Below are positions 46,442 through 64,000 of a stretch of 64,000 nt of DNA, piece by piece. Within the stretch, counting starts at the first letter, position 1. The number at the start of each line of letters is the position of its first letter. Position numbers and translations under genes: made by a program. Under the pieces are notes generated by a model. The model had not been told where the DNA came from. It did no database searches and was given only the letters and a program-made list of their open reading frames with translations. Source of the stretch: Sphingomonadaceae bacterium (GTDB taxonomy: Bacteria > Pseudomonadota > Alphaproteobacteria > Sphingomonadales > Sphingomonadaceae); contig JAPZTW010000005.1 in the NCBI GenBank assembly GCA_027533105.1, positions 34,662 through 98,661 on the forward strand, given 5' to 3'.

Positions 46442-47305
46442 CTAGCCCTGCTTGCCGACACCCAGCGGCGGGCGGACCAGCGCCCGGACCAGGAAGACCA
46501 CGCCCACCACCACCAGCGGGATGGTCAGCCACTGGCCCATCGACAGGCCGGTACGGACGGCGAATTCGCTGAGCTGGGCATCGGGTTCGCGGAAGTATTC
46601 GGCCACGAAACGCGCCAGGCCCAGGCCCGTGGCGAAAGTCGCCCCCAGCAGGCCCGGCCGCCAGCGCGCCTTGGTGCGCCAGAACAGCCAGAGCATCACC
46701 AGCATCATCAGCAGGCCTTCGAGGCCTGCCTGGTAGAGCTGGCTGGGATGGCGGGCATAGGGCCCGGCCCCGGGGAAGATCATCGCCCAGGCGATCGGGC
46801 TTTCCGCCACGCGGCCCCACAGCTCGCCATTGATGAAGTTCGCCAGCCGCCCGAACAGCATGCCGAAGGGCACAACCACGGCGACATAGTCGATCACCCG
46901 CAGGAAACTGAGCCCGCCGCGCCAGGCCACCCAGCCCATCGCCACCACCGTGCCGACCAGCCCGCCGTGGAAGCTCATCCCGCCGTTCCACAGCTTGAGC
47001 AGTTCGAGCGGGTTCGACCACAGTTCGGGGCTGTAGAACGTGGCATAGCCCAGCCGCCCGCCCAGGATGATCCCCAGCGTGCAGTAGAAGAACAGGTCAT
47101 CGAGGTGGCGCTGCGCCATCGGTGCGCCGGGGGCCTTGATCATCTTGCCCAGGTGCCAGTAACCCAGCAGGATCCCCGCCAGATAGGCCAGGCTGTACCA
47201 GCGCAACTGGAACGATCCGAGCTCGAACAGATAGGGCTTGAGGCCCAGGTCGATCCAGTGAATCGGCTCCGGATTGGCCGCTACGGCAAGCGCTAGTGAC
47301 AGCAC
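46442..47305 (-). CDS. lgt: Prolipoprotein diacylglyceryl transferase
   Basis: GRLGYATFYSP, GGMSFHGGLVG, GRLANFINGELWGR, HPSQLYQAGLEG. Confidence 0.95.
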   Translation of the reverse strand: MLSLALAVAANPEPIHWIDLGLKPYLFELGSFQLRWYSLAYLAGILLGYWHLGKMIKAPGAPMAQRHLDDLFFYCTLGIILGGRLGYATFYSPELWSNPLELLKLWNGGMSFHGGLVGTVVAMGWVAWRGGLSFLRVIDYVAVVVPFGMLFGRLANFINGELWGRVAESPIAWAMIFPGAGPYARHPSQLYQAGLEGLLMMLVMLWLFWRTKARWRPGLLGATFATGLGLARFVAEYFREPDAQLSEFAVRTGLSMGQWLTIPLVVVGVVFLVRALVRPPLGVGKQG

Positions 47306-47450
47306 GCAAGTATCTCCCTAAATGGGCGCTGTCAGAGGAGATTCCGACGCGACCATACGCGCGGCCTTCTGGCACAGACGAAGCCGGGAAACAAACCCGA
47401 CAGGACGCCAGGACGGGGGGCGTCCCTCAACATGAGGATAAGGATGTCGC

Positions 47451-49159
<1,709 letters not shown>

Positions 49160-49163
<4 letters not shown>

Positions 49164-51904
49164 GCCGGACCAGCATCCCGGACCAGCGCGCGATCGTCGA
49201 TCGGCGCGCGCTGGCCGGGGCGATTGCCGATCTGGTGGCCGACAAGGGCGCCGCGGCGGCACGCCCGGCAGTGGTGGAACTGCTGCGCGGCTCGCTGGCG
49301 GCGGGCCGGGCCGAGATCGCCCGCCGTCTTGCCGAAAAGCCCAGCGCGGGGCGTGACAGCGCCGCCGCCCAGGCCTTCCTGGTCGACCAGCTGGTGCGCG
49401 TGATCCACGATCACGTGGTGGCCGATGTCTATCCATCGGGCAACCGCTCGTCGGGCGAGCGGCTGACGATCATGGCGGTCGGCGGCTATGGCCGGGGCGA
49501 GATGGCGCCCCATTCGGACGTCGACATCGCCTTCCTCACCCCGATCAAGCAGACGCCCTGGTGCGAGCAGGTAATCGAGGCGATGCTCTATTTCCTGTGG
49601 GACCTGTCGCTGAAGGTCGGCCATTCCAGCCGCTCGCTCGACGAGATGGTGCGGATGGCGCGCGGCGACCTGACGATCCGCACCGCCCAGCTCGAAGGGC
49701 GCTATGTCTGGGGCGACCAGGCCCTGTTCGACGAGGCCCAGGCCCGGTTCCGCGCCGAAGTGGTCGCCGGAACGGAGCGCGATTTCATCACCGAGAAGCT
49801 GGCCGAACGCAACGAGCGGCACAAGCGGCTGGGCGACAGCCGCTATGTCGTCGAACCCAATGTGAAGGAGGGCAAGGGCGGCCTGCGCGACCTGCACACG
49901 CTCTACTGGATCGGCAAATACCTGCACAAGGTGCGCGATTCATCGGAACTGGTCACGGTGGGGCTGCTGACCCCGGCGGAATACCGCAAGTTCCGCCGCG
50001 CCGAGGATTTCTTCTGGGCGGTGCGCTGCCACCTCCACACCATCACGCGCCGCGCCGAGGACCGGCTGACCTTCGACCTGCAGCGCGAGGTGGCCGCGCG
50101 GATGCAGTTTGCCGATCGTCCGGGCAAGAGCGCGGTCGAACGCTTCATGCAGTTCTTCTTCCTCCAGGCGAAGACCGTCGGCCACCTGACCGGGCTGTTC
50201 CTGGCCCAGCTGGAAGAGCAATCGGGCCGCCGGCAGCCGCGTGGGCTGCTGGCGGGCTTTCGCGCGCGGCGTCGGATGGTGGGCGGCTATCCGGTATTCG
50301 GAGGGCGGATCAACGTGCCGGCGAACGACTGGTTCGCGGGCGACCCGGCCCGGCTGCTGGAAATCTTCGCCCTGGCTGACAGCAATGGCTTCGAACTGCA
50401 CCCGGAAGCGATGCGTCTGGCGGTGCGCGACGCGCGCCTGGTCGATAGCCTGCGTAGCGAGCCGCGCGCCAATGCGCTGTTCCTTGACCTGCTCACCAGC
50501 CGCAAGGACCCCGAAACGGCGCTGCGCTGGCTTAACGAGGCGGGCGTCTTCGGCCGGTTCGTGCCCGATTTCGGCCGGGTCAACGCGCAGATGCAGTTCG
50601 ACATGTACCACCACTACACGGTCGACGAGCACACCATCCGCGCCATCGGTCTGCTGGCGCGGATCGAGCGCGGGGAAATGAAGCAGGACCATCCGCTCGC
50701 CACCGCGCTGGTCCACAAGATCGTCAACCGCCGCGCGCTTTACGCCGCCGTCCTGCTGCACGACATTGCCAAGGGGCGGCGCGGCGATCATTCGGTGCTG
50801 GGCGCGGAAGTGGCGCTGAAGCTGTGCCCGCGCTTCGGGCTGGACGAGAAGGAAACCGAGCTGGTTTCCTGGCTGGTGCGCAACCACCTCATCATGAGCG
50901 CAACCGCCTTCAAGCGCGACCTCGCCGACTGGAAGACGATCACCGATTTCGTCGGTCAGGTGCAGTCGATCGAGCGGCTGCGGCTGCTGGCGCTGCTGAC
51001 CATCGTCGATATCCGCGCGGTCGGCCCCGGCGTGTGGAACAGCTGGAAGCGCCAGCTGATCCACGAGCTTTACGAAGCCGCCGAGGAGCGGCTGCGGCTG
51101 GGCCATGTTCAGCATGGCCGGGCCGAACGGATCGCGGCCAAGCAGCGGGTCGTGGGCGAACGGCTGGGCCAGCGGGCGGGCCTGGTCGAAACGGTGGGCA
51201 AGCAGCTGGGCGATGCCTACTGGATTGCCGAGCCGGACGATATCATCGCGATGAACCTGATCCAGCTCGACACGGCTGCCGGCAAGGCGCTGGACGTTCA
51301 CACCGAATACTATGCCGCGCGCGGGGCGACGCTAGTCACAGTGATCGCGGCCGACCATCCGGGGCTGTTCTATCGCATTGCCGGAGGCATCCACCTGGCC
51401 GGTGGCAACATCATCGACGCACGCATCCACACCGCGAAGAACGGCATGGCGGTGGACAATTTCCTGGTCCAGGACCCGCTCGGGCGGCCCTTTTCCGAGG
51501 AAGGCCAGCTGGCCCGGATCCGGACGATGATCGGCGATGCGCTGGGCGGCAAGATCAAGCTGGTGACCCAGCTGGCCGCCCGCCCGCTGGCCCGCCCGCG
51601 CGCCGATGCCTTCGAAGTGGCGCCGCGGGTAGAGTTCGACAACCAGGCCAGCAACCGCTTCACCGTGATCGAGGTCAATGCCCGCGATCGCCCGGCCCTG
51701 CTCAACCGGCTGGCCCGCGCGCTGTTCGAAGCAAAGCTGATCGTCCATTCGGCCCATATCGCCACTTATGGCGAACGCGCCGCCGATACCTTCTATGTCA
51801 CCGACCTCTTGGGCGAGAAGGTGGAGAGCCCCGCGCGGCTCAAGACGGTCGAAAAACGCCTGCTTGAGGCTGCCGACGACGAAACGATCGAGGTGGCGGC
51901 CTAG
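49160..51904 (+). CDS. glnD: [Protein-PII] uridylyltransferase
   Basis: MAVGGYGRGEMAPHSDVDIAFL, HDIAKGRRGDHSVLGAEVA HD domain, two C-terminal ACT domains; TTG start (or GTG 49133) inferred. Confidence 0.95.
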
Positions 51905-53229
51905 GCTGCCGCCGCGCGCAGCCGCTCAAGCGCCGCATCGCGCCCGATGAGCGGCAGCAGCGCGGCCATTTCCGGCCCGTGGCCCTGCCCGGTCAGCGCC
52001 TGGCGCAATGGCAGGAACAGCGGCTTGCCCTTGCGCCCGGTCTGCTCCTTGAGCGCGGCGGTCAGCGCCGCCCAGTCCGCCCCAACCTGTTCGAGCACGG
52101 TTGCGGCGGTAGCCAGGTAGGCGCGGTCTTCATCCGCCTGCGCCGGAGCCTCGACCGGGCCGGTCACCACCCGCCACCAATCCGCCGCTTCGGCCACGGT
52201 CGACAGGTTCGGGCGGATCGCCTCCCAGGCCGCCTCATCCATGCCCACCGGCAAGCGCCCCGCCACCGCCGCGAAGGGCAGGCGGTGGATCACTGCGGCG
52301 TTGACGCGGGCGAGATCGGCCTCGTCAAACCGCGCCGGGGCGCGGCCGAAGTGGGAGAGGTTGAAGCTCGCCGCCAGGGCAGCGCTATCGAGCGCCGGAT
52401 CGACCGGATCGGAGGTGCCGAGCCGCGCCAGCAGCGCGATCACCGCCTGCGGCTCGATCCCTGCCGCGCGCAGTTCGGCCATGCCCAGCGAGCCGAGCCG
52501 CTTCGACAGCTTGCCTTCGGTCCCGACCAGCAGCGCCTCGTGAGCAAATCTGGGCGGTTGGGCGCCCAGCGCGAGGAACATCTGCACCTGGGTCGCGGTG
52601 TTCGACACGTGATCCTCGCCGCGCAGCACGTGGCTGATCCCCATGGCGACATCGTCGATTGCCGAGGGCAGCATGTAGAGCCACGAACCATCGGCGCGGC
52701 GCACCACCGGGTCCGACATCTGGCGCGGATCGAAGTGCTGGGGCCCGCGAATACCGTCGGTCCATTCGATCGGTGCCTCGTGATCGAGCAGGAAGCGCCA
52801 GTGCGGGCGCTCGCCCGCCGCGGCCCGGGCAGCATGATCGGCTTCGCTCAGTTTCAGCGCCGCCCGGTCATAGATCGGCGGCAGGCCGCGCCCGAGCAGC
52901 ACCTTGCGCTTGAGGTCCAGCTCCTGCGCGGTCTCGTAACAGCGATAGACCCGGCCCGCGGCGACCAGCTTCTGGAACTCGCGCTCGTAGAGATCGAACC
53001 GGGCGGACTGCCGCTCTTCCCCATCGGGCACCAGCCCCAGCCAGTTCAGATCAGCGCGGATCGCCTCGACATAGTCCTCGCGGCTGCGTTCGGCATCGGT
53101 ATCGTCGATCCGCAGCAGGAAGCGCCCGCCAGCCTGTTTCGCCAGCAGCCAGTTGTGCAGCGCCGTGCGGACATTGCCGACATGCAGGCGGCCGGTGGGC
53201 GAAGGCGCGAAACGGGTGGTCACGGTCAT
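51901..53229 (-). CDS. gltX: Glutamyl-tRNA synthetase
   Basis: TRFAPSPTGRLHVGNVRTALHNWLLA HIGH motif, LSKRLGS KMSKS-like. Confidence 0.95.
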   Translation of the reverse strand: MTVTTRFAPSPTGRLHVGNVRTALHNWLLAKQAGGRFLLRIDDTDAERSREDYVEAIRADLNWLGLVPDGEERQSARFDLYEREFQKLVAAGRVYRCYETAQELDLKRKVLLGRGLPPIYDRAALKLSEADHAARAAAGERPHWRFLLDHEAPIEWTDGIRGPQHFDPRQMSDPVVRRADGSWLYMLPSAIDDVAMGISHVLRGEDHVSNTATQVQMFLALGAQPPRFAHEALLVGTEGKLSKRLGSLGMAELRAAGIEPQAVIALLARLGTSDPVDPALDSAALAASFNLSHFGRAPARFDEADLARVNAAVIHRLPFAAVAGRLPVGMDEAAWEAIRPNLSTVAEAADWWRVVTGPVEAPAQADEDRAYLATAATVLEQVGADWAALTAALKEQTGRKGKPLFLPLRQALTGQGHGPEMAALLPLIGRDAALERLRAAAA

Positions 53230-53322
53230 GGCCGCGTCACTACGCGCGTCACCCCGCGCCTGCAATGCCGCTTGCCGCAATCGCGCTTCCCCTTGCGCCT
53301 GCACGAGGCTAGCGTTCGGACC

Positions 53323-54456
53323 ATGACCAGCCAGACCCCATTCGCCGCCGCCTTTGCCCAAGCCCAGCTGCCCGGTGCCGTGGGCATCATTGTTGACCGC
53401 GATGGCGTGCGCCATGCCGAGGCATTGGGCCATGCCGACGTGGCCAAGGGCACGCCGATGGAGGTCGATACCCTGTGCCAGATCGCCAGCATGACCAAGG
53501 CGCTGGTTTCGGTCGGGGCGATGCAGTTGGTCGAGCAGGGCCGGCTCGATCTCGATGCCGATATCGGCGCGCTGCTGCCCGAACTGGCGAATCCGCAAGT
53601 GCTGACCGGCTTCGATGCGGCGGGCCAGCCGCAATTGCGCCCCGCCGCGCGCGCGATCACCCTGCGCCACCTGCTGACCCATACGGCGGGCCTCGGCTAT
53701 TTCTTCATCCACCCCCAAGTGCTGCAGTATTTCGGTGCGGTCGGCATGCCGGTGCCCGGCACCCGCGCATCGGTCACCATGCCGCTGATGTTCGATCCCG
53801 GTGACCGCTGGGAATATTCGGTGGCGACCGACTGGGTTGGCCTCGCGATCGAGGCGGCGACGGGCGAGCGGCTGAACGATTACCTCACCGCCAACCTGTT
53901 CGCGCCGCTGGGCATGAACCAGACCGCCTTCCGCCCCGCCCTGCCGACCGAAGCGGCGCGGGTCCATGTGCGCGCGGGCGCAGGCGCGCTCAGCCCGGTG
54001 GAGGTCTACCTGGGCGGCGGCGAATTCGATGGCGGCGGCGGCGGGATCACCTCGACCGCGCCGGACTATGCCCGCTTCGTCCGCATGGTGCTGAACCAGG
54101 GCGAGCTGGAGGGCCGCCGGGTATTGCGCGCCGAAAGCGTGGCCGAAATGGGCCGCAACCAGGTTGCCCCCTTGCGCGCGGGTTACATGGGCAGCGCCAT
54201 GCCGCAGCTGGCCCAGCCCTTCGACACCTTCCCTGACCAGCACACCGGCTGGGGCCTGGGCTTCCTGATCAATCCGGAGCGCGGGCCCAACGGGCGTTCC
54301 CCCGGCAGCCTAGCCTGGGCCGGGATCTTCAATTCCTATTACTGGATCGATCCGGCCGCTGGCCTCGGCGGCGTGTTCGTCAGCCAGTTGCAGCCGTTTG
54401 GCGATCCCGGCGCGCTGGCCGCCTTCGGTGCGCTTGAAGCCATGGCCTATGCCTGA
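53323..54456 (+). CDS. Serine hydrolase, class C beta-lactamase/EstB-like family
   Basis: IASMTKALVSVGAMQLVEQGRLDLD (SxxK), LLTHTAGLGY, YSVATDWVG. Confidence 0.9.
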   Translation: MTSQTPFAAAFAQAQLPGAVGIIVDRDGVRHAEALGHADVAKGTPMEVDTLCQIASMTKALVSVGAMQLVEQGRLDLDADIGALLPELANPQVLTGFDAAGQPQLRPAARAITLRHLLTHTAGLGYFFIHPQVLQYFGAVGMPVPGTRASVTMPLMFDPGDRWEYSVATDWVGLAIEAATGERLNDYLTANLFAPLGMNQTAFRPALPTEAARVHVRAGAGALSPVEVYLGGGEFDGGGGGITSTAPDYARFVRMVLNQGELEGRRVLRAESVAEMGRNQVAPLRAGYMGSAMPQLAQPFDTFPDQHTGWGLGFLINPERGPNGRSPGSLAWAGIFNSYYWIDPAAGLGGVFVSQLQPFGDPGALAAFGALEAMAYA

Positions 54457-54522
54457 GGATAGCGGGGCGATGCCGCTTGGCAGAGCCGCGCTCCACTGGT
54501 TAGAAGCGTTGCCGAAGGGCTC

Positions 54523-55689
54523 ATGCTGATCGATCGCGACCATCCCGTAAGCTTCAACGCCAGCCTGGCGCGGCGGCACGATGCCGGGCGTGGCCGCCGC
54601 TGGCTGATCGGGGGCCTCGCCTTGCTGTCGCTGCTGGGGCTGGCTGGCTATGCCTTCGGCAATGTCGGCGCAGGCGGCGGACCGCAGCTGGTGCTCGACC
54701 TGACCAAGCTGGTCGATCGCCGCCCGCCACCGTTCAAGGCCGAATGCCGGGGCGCGCCGGCCGCGCTGGAACAGGAACTGACCCGGATCGCCGCCAGCTT
54801 CGATGGCAAGGTGGGGATCGGGGTGACCCAGGCCGGGTGCGACTGGCTGGTCGGCGCGCGCCTCAACGAATGGTTCCCGCAGCAAAGCGTATCCAAGCTG
54901 TGGGTCTCGATGGCGGTGCTCGATGCGGTTGATCGGGGGCAGATGCGGCTCGACCAGCAGCTGGTCATCCGGCCCGAACACCTGACCCTGTTCAACCAGC
55001 CGCTGCAATGGGAAGTGCTCGACAAGGGTTCGATCGAGCGGCCGGTGCAGATGCTGATGCAGAACGCGCTGTCGCTGTCCGACAATACCGCGAACGACCG
55101 GCTGCTCTGGACCGTTGGCGGGCCGGACCATGTCCGCGGCTTTCTGCGTGAGCGCGAGATCGGCGGAATCCGCTTTGGCCCGGGCGAACGGCTGCTGCAA
55201 AGCCAGGTCGCCGGGATGACCTGGTCACCGGAACTGGCCGTCGGTCGCAATTTCGAACAGGCGCGCGCCCGCCTGCCGCGCGAGGTGCGCGAGGCGGCGT
55301 TGGACCGCTATGTCGCCAACCCGCTCGACGGCGCCACCCCCGGCGGGATCGCCCGGGGCCTGGCGCGGCTGGCCAAGGGCGAGCTGCTCTCGCCAGAGTC
55401 GACCCGGCTGCTGCTGGAGATCATGGGCAAGTCGCGCAGCGGGCCGATGCGCCTGAAGGCGGGTGTCCCGCCGGGCTGGAAGGTCTATCACAAGACCGGC
55501 ACCGGCCAGGAACTGGGTTCGCTCGCGACCGGCTACAACGATGTTGCCGTGTTCAAGGCACCGGACGGAGCCTATTACGGCGTGGCGGTGATGATCGGCG
55601 CAACCCGCCAGCCGATCCGCGCCCGGATGGAAATGATGCAATCGGTCTCGCGCGCGGTCGCCCGGTTCCACGCCGCCCGGCAAAGCTGA
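54523..55689 (+). CDS. Class A beta-lactamase-like serine hydrolase, membrane-anchored
   Basis: N-terminal TM, QQSVSKLWVSMAVLDA (SxxK), LSDNTANDRLL (SDN), YHKTGTGQ (KTG). Confidence 0.88.
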   Translation: MLIDRDHPVSFNASLARRHDAGRGRRWLIGGLALLSLLGLAGYAFGNVGAGGGPQLVLDLTKLVDRRPPPFKAECRGAPAALEQELTRIAASFDGKVGIGVTQAGCDWLVGARLNEWFPQQSVSKLWVSMAVLDAVDRGQMRLDQQLVIRPEHLTLFNQPLQWEVLDKGSIERPVQMLMQNALSLSDNTANDRLLWTVGGPDHVRGFLREREIGGIRFGPGERLLQSQVAGMTWSPELAVGRNFEQARARLPREVREAALDRYVANPLDGATPGGIARGLARLAKGELLSPESTRLLLEIMGKSRSGPMRLKAGVPPGWKVYHKTGTGQELGSLATGYNDVAVFKAPDGAYYGVAVMIGATRQPIRARMEMMQSVSRAVARFHAARQS

Positions 55690-55760
55690 TTTCCGGTCCG
55701 GTCGAGACCGGTTGACCTCGCCGATATGCCCGCGCGATCAGCGCACCCGGCCAGACGAAA

Positions 55761-55800
55761 CAGAAAACCCCGCCGGATCGCTCCGGCGGGGTCTTTTCTG
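55761..55800. terminator. Bidirectional rho-independent terminator between convergent genes
   Basis: cAGAAAA-CCCCGCCGGA-tcgc-TCCGGCGGGG-tc-TTTTCTg; T-tract on either strand. Confidence 0.9.
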
Positions 55801-55823
55801 GTCCCGATTGGCGGGGGTGAGGC

Positions 55824-60113
<4,290 letters not shown>

Positions 60114-60187
60114 TTTTCAGTCCCTTTGAAGGGTGAATCTCTTGGGCGGGGCAGGGTGGACGAGGCTTGGCGCCCCGCCCGGTCCCG

Positions 60188-64000
<3,813 letters not shown>

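Noticed and set aside
47403-47425. Hairpin GGACGCC/GGCGTCC just upstream of the acyl-CoA synthetase start
   Set aside because: Only 7-bp arms in GC-rich DNA, no T-tract or conserved motif; not distinguishable from chance

Overview
GC-rich chromosomal window, about 64 kb, gene-dense on both strands. The gene families suggest an alphaproteobacterium of the Sphingomonadales type (my inference; no search was run). It looks like core chromosome. I saw no CRISPR array, transposase, integrase or prophage. Main blocks: a small beta-barrel porin divergent from a SARP/TolB-like/TPR regulator; an SDR/GFA/TetR/cytochrome P450 group; tldD; a DUF4402 protein; an orphan ABC ATPase; nadB; a class I ribonucleotide reductase (nrdA/nrdB); wecB/wecC plus a UDP-sugar epimerase; dcd; a long catabolic block (acyl-CoA dehydrogenase, enoyl reductase-like, MFS, TetR, extradiol VOC dioxygenase, FAH hydrolase, NAD(P)H-binding protein, FAD aromatic hydroxylase, sulfatase); a duplicated-SH3 secreted protein; tRNA-Gly(CCC); mccB/abgT/acyl-CoA dehydrogenase; midA-like and lgt; glnD; gltX; two serine hydrolases of the beta-lactamase fold; and rpoC plus rpoB (rpoB runs off the right edge). 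The best second-look items are: (1) a heavily structured intergenic segment at 36025-36240 with five consecutive hairpins; (2) a putative aryl-sulfate to ring-cleavage catabolic cluster at 30616-36009; (3) paired palindromic operator-like sites at 27427-27469, 30530-30572 and 6899-6918; (4) a class A beta-lactamase-like protein that appears to lack the Omega-loop Glu/Asn; (5) a NrdR-box-like pair upstream of nrdA; (6) a triple-hairpin element at 15390-15525; (7) two small ORFs missing from the ORF track. All calls are by eye, with no database search or folding calculation.
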